Of a stretch of 64,000 bases of DNA, positions 34,430 to 43,311 are shown one piece after another. Made by a program: the position numbers and the translations under genes. The stretch is taken from the NCBI GenBank assembly GCA_046048895.1, contig JBJOFF010000001.1, forward strand, positions 100,505 to 164,504. Direction: 5' to 3'. This stretch comes from ZLKRG08 sp046048895. Lineage in GTDB: Bacteria > Actinomycetota > Actinomycetes > Nanopelagicales > Nanopelagicaceae. Each line of letters starts with the position of its first letter. Position 1 is the stretch's first letter. Under the pieces are notes generated by a model. It did not search any database. It was not told where the DNA came from and saw only the letters and a program-made list of their open reading frames with translations.

Positions 34430-34957
34430 ATGCGTTCAGTCCGTGCGTTTTTTATGGCGTTGTGTATTTCATATGTGACGCTAACCCCTGCTTCCCCTGC
34501 TTTTGCAAATTTACTAACAGGCACCACTCCGGTTAGCGGCTCTATTCTTTCAATCGCACCTACAACGGTGACGCTAACTACTGACACTCCTCTTGCAGCC
34601 ATGGGCAGCGAAATTAAAGTCACCGATCCCAAAGGAAATCGCGTAGATGATGGTGCGCTGACTGTCGATGCTAATACCGCAGTGATTGGGCTCTTAGCGC
34701 TCACCGAAAAAGGAATTTATAAAGTCGAGTATTCATTAGTTTCGGATATGGATGTGCCGTTAACGGGAATTTACACTTTCACTTTCAATGCGCCGGAGAA
34801 AATTACTACTCCAAAACCAACTGCAACTAAAGATGCAGAGGTGCAGAGTTCAAGTAGCTTCGGAACTACGGTATTTGTGCTCTTAGTTGGCCTTGCGGCA
34901 ATTGTCGTGGCAATAGGTTTAGTTTTATACGGACGAAAGCTATATAACGAGCGTTAA
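34430..34957 (+). CDS. CopC-domain protein with C-terminal membrane anchor
   Basis: A 175-residue protein: signal peptide (about 1-26, ending PAFA), a CopC-like beta domain (about 27-125: TTPVSGSIL, VTLTTDTPL, PLTGIYTFTF), a Pro/Thr/Lys linker and one membrane helix (about 146-167). CopC proteins bind copper outside the membrane, typically with a His at the mature N-terminus (AHA...). Here the mature start is ANLLTG and no His is seen in the domain, so Cu(II) binding by the usual site is doubtful. It lies one base before the CopD-CtaG fusion gene, which suggests joint work in copper supply to cytochrome oxidase. Confidence 0.8.
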   Translation: MRSVRAFFMALCISYVTLTPASPAFANLLTGTTPVSGSILSIAPTTVTLTTDTPLAAMGSEIKVTDPKGNRVDDGALTVDANTAVIGLLALTEKGIYKVEYSLVSDMDVPLTGIYTFTFNAPEKITTPKPTATKDAEVQSSSSFGTTVFVLLVGLAAIVVAIGLVLYGRKLYNER

Positions 34958-34958
34958 A

Positions 34959-36794
34959 TTGATTGACACTTTACTAATTCTAAGTAAGTTCACTTATTTA
35001 TTTAGCGCCACCATAACTATTGGATTACTACTCAATTTAGTTTTTTTTCTAAAAAACGAAAATGGTCGCGTTCCTATTGAATATGCTTCAATTAAGAATC
35101 GCGCCGCAATTTCTGCACTGGTATGGGCGCTTTCTACCATCGTATTTATCGTGGCTACTTTGGCTTCGATATTAGATTTAAGTTTGACCAAGACCATTGA
35201 TTTCACGACGCTTAAGTCATTTGTCACTCAAATAAGCTTAGGTAAATTCTTAGCTTTACAAGCTATTGGTGCACTATTTGTGGCAATCGTGGTGCGTAAT
35301 TTAAATAGAGTAACGCAATTTTCTTTAACTCTACTGCTAGCAATCGCGGCCTTGTCTGCACCAATATTTCAGAGTCACGCTGCATCAGGTGGCTCACATT
35401 TGATGGCTATTGGTACTTTGATAGTTCACGTTATTGCACTAGCTATGTGGGTGGGTGGCTTGATTGCGATTCTTATAACTGTAGAAATTGATCAAGCAAC
35501 TAGAGAAATAGCCCTAAAAAGATTTAGCCAAATGGCGTTCTGGACGGCGATTGCAGTCGTAATTAGTGGCACCGTAAATGCTTGGATTCGCATGAATTTT
35601 TCCGGTGCTTGGCAAGGTACATACGGATTGTTATTGGCTCAGAAGATTCTGCTAACTGCATTTGTTTTAGCATTGGCAGCAATTGCTCGAAAAAAATTAT
35701 CTGGAAAAATCAGTAAGTTGATTCTGTTAGAAACATGTTTACTTATTTCGATTGTATTTATTGGTACGGTATTAAGTCAGAGCAATCCGCCGTTAAGACC
35801 GGGGGCTGTTGATCCTATAGAAGCGCTGGTCGGTTTAAGACTCCCTGGAGAACTCACTCTAAATACCTGGCTCTTTGAATTCCAGCCAGATGCACTAACG
35901 GTTGCCGCATTGGTTTTGATTTCATTGCTTTATTTGAAAGGCGTAAGAATTCTGCACCGCCGTGGAGATAAATGGCCATTGGGTCGTTTAGTTTCGTTTG
36001 TAGTTGGCATTTTGATTATTAACTATGCAATCAATGGCGCAATTGGTGTGTATGCACATTTCGGATTTTCGTATCACATGATTGAACACATGATTCTGGG
36101 AATGATTGCACCTATTTTCTTAGTGCTAAGCGCACCGATTACTTTAGCCTTGCGCACACTTCCGCAAGGTCGCGATAATCAAGAAGAGGGCCCAAGAAAT
36201 ATTCTGATTAGATTCTTGCATTCGAAATATGCAAAGTTCATTACTAATCCAGTAGTTGCGCTAATGATTTTCGACGGATCGCTCTTCGTACTCTATTTCA
36301 CCGGGCTTTTTGGAACACTGATGGGTAGCCATTTGGGCCATGTTTTTATGAATTTACATTTCGTGTTAGCTGGAGTGCTCTTCTTCCATGTAATCGTGGG
36401 AGTTGATCCAAATCCAAATCGTCCACCAAACGTGGTTCGGATGGTGATTCTATTTGCCGCAATGAGTATTCATGCTTTCTTCTCAATAGCTTTAATGTCT
36501 GCAACTACCTTGATGGACGGTGGTTATTACACCTCAATAGGCAATCCGTTGCAGCTAGACCTTTTAGAAGACCAATATAAAGGCGGAGCAATAGGTTGGG
36601 CGATGGGTGAAATTCCGATCTTGATTGCATTAACTGCCGCGTTTATTCAATGGATGCGTGAAGATCGAAAAGAGACTGAACGTATCGATAGAAATGCGGC
36701 CCGCGCTAGCGCGATGGGCGAGAGCGATGATTTGGCAAAGTACAACCAATATCTGGCTGAATTAGCGCGCGGTCAAGATAAAGAATCTAATTAG
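34959..36794 (+). CDS. CopD-CtaG fusion: copper transport and cytochrome c oxidase assembly protein
   Basis: A 611-residue membrane protein. Residues about 1-270 form a CopD-like domain with eight or so helices, including HLMAIGTLIVHVIALAMWVGG; residues about 300-560 form a Caa3-type CtaG domain with HFGFSYHMIEHMI, then LVLSAPITLALRTLP, and late His residues (HLGHVFMNLHF). The C-terminus is a charged cytosolic tail. Such fusions are common in actinobacteria and are linked to copper delivery to cytochrome oxidase. The start is TTG 34959 directly after the CopC stop, so the genes are probably coupled. The 3' end overlaps the convergent folate gene by eight bases. Confidence 0.87.
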   Translation: MIDTLLILSKFTYLFSATITIGLLLNLVFFLKNENGRVPIEYASIKNRAAISALVWALSTIVFIVATLASILDLSLTKTIDFTTLKSFVTQISLGKFLALQAIGALFVAIVVRNLNRVTQFSLTLLLAIAALSAPIFQSHAASGGSHLMAIGTLIVHVIALAMWVGGLIAILITVEIDQATREIALKRFSQMAFWTAIAVVISGTVNAWIRMNFSGAWQGTYGLLLAQKILLTAFVLALAAIARKKLSGKISKLILLETCLLISIVFIGTVLSQSNPPLRPGAVDPIEALVGLRLPGELTLNTWLFEFQPDALTVAALVLISLLYLKGVRILHRRGDKWPLGRLVSFVVGILIINYAINGAIGVYAHFGFSYHMIEHMILGMIAPIFLVLSAPITLALRTLPQGRDNQEEGPRNILIRFLHSKYAKFITNPVVALMIFDGSLFVLYFTGLFGTLMGSHLGHVFMNLHFVLAGVLFFHVIVGVDPNPNRPPNVVRMVILFAAMSIHAFFSIALMSATTLMDGGYYTSIGNPLQLDLLEDQYKGGAIGWAMGEIPILIALTAAFIQWMREDRKETERIDRNAARASAMGESDDLAKYNQYLAELARGQDKESN

Positions 36795-37308
36795 TTATAC
36801 GTTTAAATCCAGATTCAGTGGCAATTGCTTCTACTTTTTGGTCAAACCATTCGTGCGGTAATTTTTTAACAAATTCTCGGTCATGAATGATTCCAATTCG
36901 ATACGCAGGGGTACCAACTAAAAATCTATCGTAGTAACCGCCACCTTGACCTAATCGGTACCCATCTTTATCAATTGCAGTTGCCGGCACCAAACAGACT
37001 TGAATTTCACCAATAAATATCTTGCCCGCAGGTTCGTGGAATTTTCCTTTTTGAATTAATTGGCCGTCAAATTTCGCAAACTCCATCTGCTTATTGACAA
37101 TTCTTGGCAGCAGCACGGTTTTGCCAGCTGCGACTAACGCTTCATTTAATGTGATCAGACTTGGTTCGCCTGGCATTGGGTAGTAACTAGTAATCACTTT
37201 AGCTACTTGAATTTCAGGAACTTCTAAAAGAAATAAATAATCGGAATAAGCTGAATTTGATTTTCGAAGTGCGCGAAATTCTTCTCGAACACTGCTTTTG
37301 TCACTCAT
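36787..37308 (-). CDS. 5-formyltetrahydrofolate cyclo-ligase
   Basis: A 173-residue member of the 5-FTHF cyclo-ligase family, slightly shorter than the usual 180-200. N-terminal VREEFRALRK, central ITSYYPMPGEPS and LLPRI, and the ATP-binding RLGQGGGYYDRFL near 118-130 are all present. It converts 5-formyl-THF to 5,10-methenyl-THF with ATP. It is divergent from the Glp/MoeA-like gene, as in M. tuberculosis (Rv0992c), but the galU gene that normally stands between them is missing. Confidence 0.9.
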   Translation of the reverse strand: MSDKSSVREEFRALRKSNSAYSDYLFLLEVPEIQVAKVITSYYPMPGEPSLITLNEALVAAGKTVLLPRIVNKQMEFAKFDGQLIQKGKFHEPAGKIFIGEIQVCLVPATAIDKDGYRLGQGGGYYDRFLVGTPAYRIGIIHDREFVKKLPHEWFDQKVEAIATESGFKRITN

Positions 37309-37369
37309 TTAATACGCGCCTTCTCTTCAAATCACTTAATTTCCTGAGGCCATCACTTAGGATGGGAAT

Positions 37370-38275
37370 ATGTTAGAGCGAATGCGCGTAGATGAGTTCT
37401 TAACCGCGCTACTTTCAATAGTGCACCCGCTTGCTCCATTAGATCTACCGCTACTAGATGCCCATGGTGCGACTTTGGCCGAGGATATCTTTTCTGGCGA
37501 GCGATTAGTTCTAAAAGGTGGTTCGCCAATTAGATCTACAACGATTGGATTAGCTGCTTCTATCGGCCGTGGCCATCTTCCGACCAGACCGCATCCCCGC
37601 GTTGTCATTATTTCTGCCGGACCTGATTTAATCGAGCCAGGTAACCCAATTACTGGCAGCGAAGAGTATGAGACTAACTCTTGGCAGCTAACCACCATTG
37701 TGCGCGAGATTGGCGGAGTGGCATTTAGAGTTCATTCAATTCCACAAAACGAAGAAGAGCTTAAAGATATTGTCGAAGATCAATTGGTACGCGCAGATTT
37801 AATTGTTTTAAGTGGCGAACGCAAAGATGACTCTTTCGATTTAATCACCAAATCATTAAGCCAGTTAGGCCAAATTAAAGTGGTGGATTTAGAACTTGAA
37901 AATACGGGACACTTTAATTTCGGAACAATTGGCCCAGATAAAACACCGGTGGTAACGCTCCCGGGGGACCCAATTAATGCATATGTAGCGATGCAGCTTT
38001 TTGTCAGACCAATGATCAGAACCATGATTGGTGCAAAAGAAATTCACTGTCCTTCTGTTAAAGCTAAGTTAGAACGCGATTACAAAGGTTCAGCAACGGG
38101 CCGGAGTTATCTACTTGCAATGTTGAGCGAAGACAGCGCTTCCGTTTCAATATTCAACGAACAAGAAGATTTTGTGAGCTTAGCTGCTTCCAATTCATTA
38201 GTATCTGTAAATCCAGGTGATTCATTAAAAGCCGGAGATACCGTTACGGTTGCGGTACTTCCTCGCATCAAATGA
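37370..38275 (+). CDS. Degenerate MoeA-like protein, Glp-type cell-division candidate
   Basis: A 301-residue MoeA/gephyrin-related protein, about 100 residues shorter than MoeA. It keeps the N-terminal VDEFL...PL.DA.GATLAEDI segment, but the usual DNSAMDGYA segment is gone (SPIRSTTIGL instead), and the SGGVSVG catalytic loop reads SGERKDDSFD. LPGDPINAYVAM replaces the usual LPGNPVSAF. Loss of these makes molybdenum insertion unlikely. In Corynebacterium a gephyrin-like protein, Glp, works with FtsZ and the membrane receptor GLPR (SepX in Streptomyces), encoded close by in the same order with a RimJ-type gene between. That order is kept here, so a divisome role is the best inference. It is not a frameshifted moeA. 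Confidence 0.75.
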   Translation: MLERMRVDEFLTALLSIVHPLAPLDLPLLDAHGATLAEDIFSGERLVLKGGSPIRSTTIGLAASIGRGHLPTRPHPRVVIISAGPDLIEPGNPITGSEEYETNSWQLTTIVREIGGVAFRVHSIPQNEEELKDIVEDQLVRADLIVLSGERKDDSFDLITKSLSQLGQIKVVDLELENTGHFNFGTIGPDKTPVVTLPGDPINAYVAMQLFVRPMIRTMIGAKEIHCPSVKAKLERDYKGSATGRSYLLAMLSEDSASVSIFNEQEDFVSLAASNSLVSVNPGDSLKAGDTVTVAVLPRIK

Positions 38276-38829
38276 TTGAGCTAACAAATGGCGAGATAAT
38301 CCTGCGGCCATTTAACCAAGCAGATGCCAAACAATGGCGCCGAGTCAGAGCGCTAAATAGAGATTGGCTAGAAGAGTGGGAAGCCACAGTGCCCAACACC
38401 AGCAAGAGTGATGGCTTAAAAGGTGCGCTCTCATTTAGAAAGATGGTGCGCGCCTTTGCAAAAGAGGCTAAAGCTGGCCGTTCCTACTCTTTCGGCATCT
38501 TCTCTGGCCCAAATTTAATTGGCCAGATCAACTTGGGCGGGATTATTTACGGTGCGTTACGAGGGGCGCACATTGGATATTGGATAGATAAGAACTATGC
38601 CAACCGCGGTTACATGAGTGAAGCGGTAAATATGGTCACCGATTTTGCATTTAACGAGCTGGAATTGCACCGGATTGAAATAAATATCCGCCCAGAAAAT
38701 TCCCCATCCATTCGAGTCGCCGAAAAATGTGGCTATTTATATGAAGGATTGCGTCCAAGATATTTACATATTGCAGGGGCATGGCGGGACCACCACTGTT
38801 TCGTCCGTGAAAATATTGCAATTAATTAG
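38272..38829 (+). CDS. RimJ-type GNAT N-acetyltransferase
   Basis: A 185-residue GNAT protein with LRPFNQADAKQWRR at the start, the acetyl-CoA turn HIGYWIDKNYANRGYMSEA near 102-120, and the end HRIEINIRPENSPSIRVAEKCGY then EGLRPRYLHIAG, the RimJ/RimL pattern. It probably acetylates a ribosomal or other N-terminal amine. It overlaps the Glp-like stop by four bases (ATGA) and precedes the SepX-like gene, matching rimJ between moeA and Rv0996 in M. tuberculosis. Confidence 0.87.
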   Translation: MIELTNGEIILRPFNQADAKQWRRVRALNRDWLEEWEATVPNTSKSDGLKGALSFRKMVRAFAKEAKAGRSYSFGIFSGPNLIGQINLGGIIYGALRGAHIGYWIDKNYANRGYMSEAVNMVTDFAFNELELHRIEINIRPENSPSIRVAEKCGYLYEGLRPRYLHIAGAWRDHHCFVRENIAIN

Positions 38830-38869
38830 GGTGTAAATACCCGAAAACGGACATTTCAAATACTAATCT

Positions 38870-39643
38870 TTGGCCATCATGGCGTCAGCGATTATCTATT
38901 TAGCGATCATAGGAATGTGGGTCGCATATTTTCTTCCTCGCTGGATACATACTCATGACGAATTCTCAGGTAAATCAGTTGAACGTTACAAGAGCGCATT
39001 AAGAGTTGTTGCCGGAGAGTCGGAGAGTTCTTACTCGCTTGCGCTTAATACAGATTTGGATGCTCCTTACAAACAATCACAAATCCTGCTTCGCCGCAGA
39101 ATTATTTTTGGATTAATTTTCACAACGCTACTTGCGACAAGTATTGGTGCAGTTATGGGACTCGTAAATTTATTAACTATCGCATTGCCGGTCTCTGGAT
39201 TTGTAATCTATTTGGCACACACACGCCGAACCATTAATCGAGCGCGTATTCAACGTCGAAGAATTGAAGGATTGCAACGGAGTACGCAAGGAGTCTCACA
39301 CATCAACCTCTCTGAAGTTGTTGCTCCGAAAGAGGATTCCGAACTTTGGGTGCCGCTTGCAGAACGAGAAGTCACTGGAATTGTTTTGTTGCCACAAGGC
39401 AGTGCGGCAACCAGAAATGTTTGGACTCCAAATTCAATTCCAGCACCTACATATGTAAATGCTCCAAAGGCGGTAACTCCTCGTCGAGTAATAGATTTAA
39501 CGACTCCGGGTCAATGGAGTGAAGAACAAGAGCGCTTAGCTCGCGCAGCGCTCGCAGCTGCAGCTCCAAGCGCAGACGAAGTTTTCGATCAACAATTAGC
39601 TGAAGAAGCTGCGCATAAGCGCGATCGTGCTGTAAATAGTTAA
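38870..39643 (+). CDS. SepX/GLPR-like membrane protein
   Basis: A 257-residue protein with one N-terminal membrane helix (ASAIIYLAIIGMWVAYFLP), a short loop, two helices at about 78-115, and a long cytosolic tail rich in Arg, Ala, Pro and Glu with a VIDLTTPGQWSEEQERLA stretch. This layout and the location after rimJ match the actinobacterial SepX (Streptomyces) / GLPR (Corynebacterium) proteins that recruit Glp to the division site. The start is TTG 38870 or ATG 38879; the latter keeps the same topology. The identity rests mainly on order and topology. Confidence 0.65.
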   Translation: MAIMASAIIYLAIIGMWVAYFLPRWIHTHDEFSGKSVERYKSALRVVAGESESSYSLALNTDLDAPYKQSQILLRRRIIFGLIFTTLLATSIGAVMGLVNLLTIALPVSGFVIYLAHTRRTINRARIQRRRIEGLQRSTQGVSHINLSEVVAPKEDSELWVPLAEREVTGIVLLPQGSAATRNVWTPNSIPAPTYVNAPKAVTPRRVIDLTTPGQWSEEQERLARAALAAAAPSADEVFDQQLAEEAAHKRDRAVNS

Positions 39644-40893
39644 ATCCAAGAACTCCACCACATTCGGCTATACCAAGCATCATATGTAGTAATTCCGCCG
39701 GTAAAAATTGGGTAGAAATATGCAAAGTTGATGGCAATTAATAAAACCGAAGCCGCAATCACAAACTTCATTCTTTCATCATATTCGTAAGCTAATTTAG
39801 CTAATAAAACTATAGCCAGAATTAGAAATGGCTGGAAAACAATGGCGTAGAAAGTAAATACGGTGCGCTCCTGAAAAAAGAACCAAGGTAAATATCCGGC
39901 CAAAATTCCCAGGAATGGAATTAGCGAAGCCATATCTAATTCGCGCATTGCCAAGTTATGTAAATTAACACCGATTAAGAAAATAACTGCAGCCGCCCCA
40001 ATCCACCAAAGTATTGGCGTGCCAATTGCTAAAACTTCCTGGGCACAATTTTTCGTACCACAACCGCTAGGAGACTCGTAGAAGAAAGAAGTTGGACGCC
40101 CCATTAAAATCCAACTCCAAGGATTTGCTTGATAGGAATGATCTTCACTTAAGCCAGTATGAAAACGTAACATTTCTTGGTGATAATAAATTAATGAAGA
40201 AATCGGATTTGATTTGGAATCGCGATCCCAACCTTGTGTTGAATCAAACCACCCAATCCAACTAAAAAAATATACGCTGGCTGAAATTAAACCCACTTTT
40301 ATAGTGCGAATAAGATTTCGATTTATTAATAATTCTAGAATTAAAAATACTGCGACAAAATAGAGCGCACTCCATTTGCTTCCCATAGCCAAACCTAAAT
40401 AAACTCCAAAGTGAAGATACTTACCTTTTAGCCATGAATTTACTGATAATAGAATGAATAGAGTTAGAAAGATGTCCAAAAGCGCAGTTCGCGACATCAC
40501 TAAATTAAGTCCATCCAACGCCATCAATAGCGCAGCCAGAGTTGCCCAATGGTTCTCATGGAAAATTCGTTTCGCTATGCGCGCAGTTAAATAGACGGTT
40601 AGAGTGCCAGCGACCGCAACAGCGATACGCCAACCAAATTCGTTATTACCAAAGAGTTTAATTCCTGCCGCAATTAGCCACTTGCCAACCGGAGGATGGA
40701 CCACAAATTCAGGTGCACCATTGGTAACTTCAACGCCATACTTTAAATAATCGCGGGCACCATCTACATAATAAATCTCATCAAATACCAAACCCTTAGG
40801 GGTCGATAAATTGAAGATGCGCAGAATGAAGGCCAGGAAGGTAATGGCCAGCGTTGGGAACATAAGTAAAGAGTAGATGAGATGATTGCGCAC
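39640..40893 (-). CDS. Protein O-mannosyltransferase (PMT family)
   Basis: A 417-residue GT39 membrane enzyme with around ten helices. The acidic first loop, GLVFDEIYYVDGARDYL, carries the catalytic Asp-Glu; VHPPVGKWLIAAG follows, as in actinobacterial PMT. It moves mannose from polyprenyl-phosphate-mannose to exported proteins. It is short of the 500 or so residues usual in mycobacteria (Rv1002c), mainly in the C-terminal part. The start is GTG 40893 or ATG 40863. GTG 40893 overlaps the divergent rsmI start region, so there is essentially no spacer between the two genes. Confidence 0.87.
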   Translation of the reverse strand: MRNHLIYSLLMFPTLAITFLAFILRIFNLSTPKGLVFDEIYYVDGARDYLKYGVEVTNGAPEFVVHPPVGKWLIAAGIKLFGNNEFGWRIAVAVAGTLTVYLTARIAKRIFHENHWATLAALLMALDGLNLVMSRTALLDIFLTLFILLSVNSWLKGKYLHFGVYLGLAMGSKWSALYFVAVFLILELLINRNLIRTIKVGLISASVYFFSWIGWFDSTQGWDRDSKSNPISSLIYYHQEMLRFHTGLSEDHSYQANPWSWILMGRPTSFFYESPSGCGTKNCAQEVLAIGTPILWWIGAAAVIFLIGVNLHNLAMRELDMASLIPFLGILAGYLPWFFFQERTVFTFYAIVFQPFLILAIVLLAKLAYEYDERMKFVIAASVLLIAINFAYFYPIFTGGITTYDAWYSRMWWSSWI

Positions 40894-41733
40894 ATGAAGT
40901 TGCAGCTTGCTGGTGTGCCGCTTGGTAATCCAGGCGATGCTTCTGCTCGTCTTCTAACTGCAATTAAGAGCGCATCAATAATTGCGGCCGAAGATTCCAG
41001 AAGATTTCAAAGACTTTGCCAAGATTTAGGTATAAGCAATGAGGCAAAGGTGCTCTCTTTCTTTGAAGGAAATGAAGAGGAGCGCACAGAGCAGTTATTA
41101 AAAGAGCTTAAAAATGGTGCCGACGTTTTAGTTGTCACCGATGCGGGGATGCCAACTGTTAGTGATCCTGGATTCAAATTGGTAAGGGCAGCCGTGGAGG
41201 CAAATATTCCAGTTGAGGTATTACCTGGTCCAAGTGCAGTAACGACTGCTTTGGCACTCTCTGGTTTACCAACCGATCGATTCTGTTTTGAAGGTTTCGT
41301 TCCTAGAACTCAAGGATTGCGAAATAAATTCTTTGAAAATTTAAAATTTGAACCGCGAACCATTGTTTTCTTTGAGGCGCCACATCGTTTGCTAGAAACT
41401 CTAGATGTAGCTGCTGAAATTCTGGGAGAAAATCGCAAAGCTGCGCTCTGTCGTGAAATGACAAAGACATACGAAGAGACTGTCCGAGGAAATTTATCTG
41501 AACTCAAATCCTGGGCCAGATCCAAAGACGTTCTTGGTGAAATCACTATAGTAATTTCAGGAGCTGCAGAAGGCGCAAAGGAAGTCAGCCAGCAATCTAT
41601 TATCGAGGCAGTTCGCAAATTAGAAGATGTTGGAATGGATAGAAAAGAAGCTATCGCCGCGGTTTCGCAGCAGCTCGAACTTCCAAAGCGTGATGTGTTT
41701 GATGCAATGGTTGCGGCAAAGAACCTCAAATAG
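40882..41733 (+). CDS. rsmI: 16S rRNA (cytidine1402-2'-O)-methyltransferase
   Basis: A 283-residue tetrapyrrole-methylase-fold enzyme. The family opening appears as LQLAGVPLGNPGDASARL (others read LVATPIGN), then AAEDSRR, VTDAGMPTVSDPG, LPGPSAVTTALALSGL and FFEAPHRLLETL. It methylates C1402 of 16S rRNA in the decoding centre, together with RsmH. Two starts are possible: ATG 40882, which has AAAGAG upstream, or ATG 40894, which fits the family N-terminus better. Gene order PMT-rsmI-metG-tatD-rsmA-ispE is conserved in actinobacteria. Confidence 0.92.
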   Translation: MIAHMKLQLAGVPLGNPGDASARLLTAIKSASIIAAEDSRRFQRLCQDLGISNEAKVLSFFEGNEEERTEQLLKELKNGADVLVVTDAGMPTVSDPGFKLVRAAVEANIPVEVLPGPSAVTTALALSGLPTDRFCFEGFVPRTQGLRNKFFENLKFEPRTIVFFEAPHRLLETLDVAAEILGENRKAALCREMTKTYEETVRGNLSELKSWARSKDVLGEITIVISGAAEGAKEVSQQSIIEAVRKLEDVGMDRKEAIAAVSQQLELPKRDVFDAMVAAKNLK

Positions 41734-41751
41734 CTCTAATACAATGCGCAT

Positions 41752-43311
41752 ATGACCCAGAAGGCTTATTACGTAACGACACCCATCTATTACGTAAACG
41801 ATGCACCGCATATTGGCCACGCGTATACAACTGTGGCGGGCGATGTGCTTACTAGATGGCATCGACAAAAAGGTGAACCTACTTGGTACCTAACTGGCAC
41901 TGACGAACATGGTCAGAAAGTTATGCGGACTGCAGATGCAAATTCAATTGCGCCTCAAGCGTGGGTAGATAAGTTAGTTGAAGAAGCTTGGCTACCAAAT
42001 TGGAAAGCGCTAAATATCGCAAATGACGACTTTATTCGCACCACTTCAAAGCGCCACACCGAGCGCGTGCAGAACTTTTTACAAAAATTAAAAGATGCCG
42101 GATTTATTTATGCGGGTAAATTCGAAGGACCATACTGTGTAGGGTGCGAAGAATTTAAGCTGCCAGGGGATTTAATTGATAACGACGGACAGAAATTATG
42201 TCCGATACATAGCAAACCGGTTGAAATAGTTGATGAGGACAATTGGTTCTTTAAATTATCCGAATTTCGCGAACCACTTCTAAAACATTACAAAGAGAAT
42301 CCAGATGCTTGCCAACCTGAAAGTGCTCGAAATGAAGTTATTTCATTTTTAGAAGGTGAGGTTCGTGATCTTTCAATTTCACGATCAACTTTTAATTGGG
42401 GTATCCCAGTTCCATGGGATACCAAGCAAGTTGTCTATGTTTGGTTTGATGCGCTTCTAAATTATGCAACTGCAGTTGGTTTAGGAGATGAGCCAAATAC
42501 CGATGGCGGTCAGAAGTTCGCTAAAACATGGCCAGCAGATGTTCATTTAGTAGGCAAAGACATTCTCCGCTTCCATGCAGTGATTTGGCCAGCGATGTTA
42601 ATGGCGGCGGGTTTGCCCGTACCTGGAAAAGTTTTTGCGCATGGTTGGTTATTAGTCGGTGGCGAAAAGATGTCCAAGAGTAAGTTGACGGGCATTGCTC
42701 CAAGTGACATCACAAATCACTTTGGCGTGGATGCATTTCGTTATTACTTTATGCGCGCGATTCCGTTTGGCAGTGATGGTTCATTCTCTTGGGAGGATAT
42801 GGGTGCTCGTTACACCAGCGAATTAGCTAACGATTTCGGTAACTTGGCTTCACGTTTGACTGCGATGATTGAAAAGTACTGTGATGGTGTAATTCCGACT
42901 CCTGCTAATGGTGGCGAACTGGCGGAACTATTAAGCAAAACTGTAAAGATTGCAGATGAAGCGATGTGTTCGCTCGATTTCCAAGGCGGAATTTTGGCGA
43001 TTATGGATTTCTGCAAGCGCATCAACTTATATGTAACCGAGACCGAACCTTGGGTATTGGCAAAAGATGAGGGCAACCGAGAGAAATTAAACGAAGTTCT
43101 TTATAACACTGCAGACGGTATTCGCGCACTGGCTGTTTTACTGCATCCAGTGATGCCTGAAACATGCGAAAAGTTATGGGAGAGCCTGGGCGCTAATTCG
43201 TTGGGAGCAATTGCTGATCAAAAAATTGCAGATGTCGCAAAATGGGGCACCTTGGCATCAGGAAGTAAAGTTTCAAAGAGCGCTCCACTATTTCCGCGAT
43301 TGGAAGAGTAA
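41752..43311 (+). CDS. metG: Methionyl-tRNA synthetase
   Basis: A 519-residue class I synthetase of the short form without the C-terminal EMAP-like domain. HIGH at residues 20-23 (PHIGHAYT), the insertion with CVGCEEF and a later CPIH (a partial zinc knuckle), VYVWFDALLNYATA, KMSKSKL near 303, and the anticodon-binding NDFGNLASR region are all visible. It follows rsmI by 18 bases. The next gene starts at the base after its stop. Confidence 0.96.
   Translation: MTQKAYYVTTPIYYVNDAPHIGHAYTTVAGDVLTRWHRQKGEPTWYLTGTDEHGQKVMRTADANSIAPQAWVDKLVEEAWLPNWKALNIANDDFIRTTSKRHTERVQNFLQKLKDAGFIYAGKFEGPYCVGCEEFKLPGDLIDNDGQKLCPIHSKPVEIVDEDNWFFKLSEFREPLLKHYKENPDACQPESARNEVISFLEGEVRDLSISRSTFNWGIPVPWDTKQVVYVWFDALLNYATAVGLGDEPNTDGGQKFAKTWPADVHLVGKDILRFHAVIWPAMLMAAGLPVPGKVFAHGWLLVGGEKMSKSKLTGIAPSDITNHFGVDAFRYYFMRAIPFGSDGSFSWEDMGARYTSELANDFGNLASRLTAMIEKYCDGVIPTPANGGELAELLSKTVKIADEAMCSLDFQGGILAIMDFCKRINLYVTETEPWVLAKDEGNREKLNEVLYNTADGIRALAVLLHPVMPETCEKLWESLGANSLGAIADQKIADVAKWGTLASGSKVSKSAPLFPRLEE

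Noticed and set aside
37370..38275. The short MoeA-like gene as a frameshifted or truncated pseudogene.
   Set aside because: The frame is continuous, both ends match the family, the missing parts are internal loops, and the gene order with RimJ and SepX-like genes is kept, so a functional Glp-type protein is more likely.
41310..41729. A 139-residue open frame on the minus strand opposite rsmI.
   Set aside because: Ser/Arg-rich shadow of the rsmI codons; no domain and no signal of its own.
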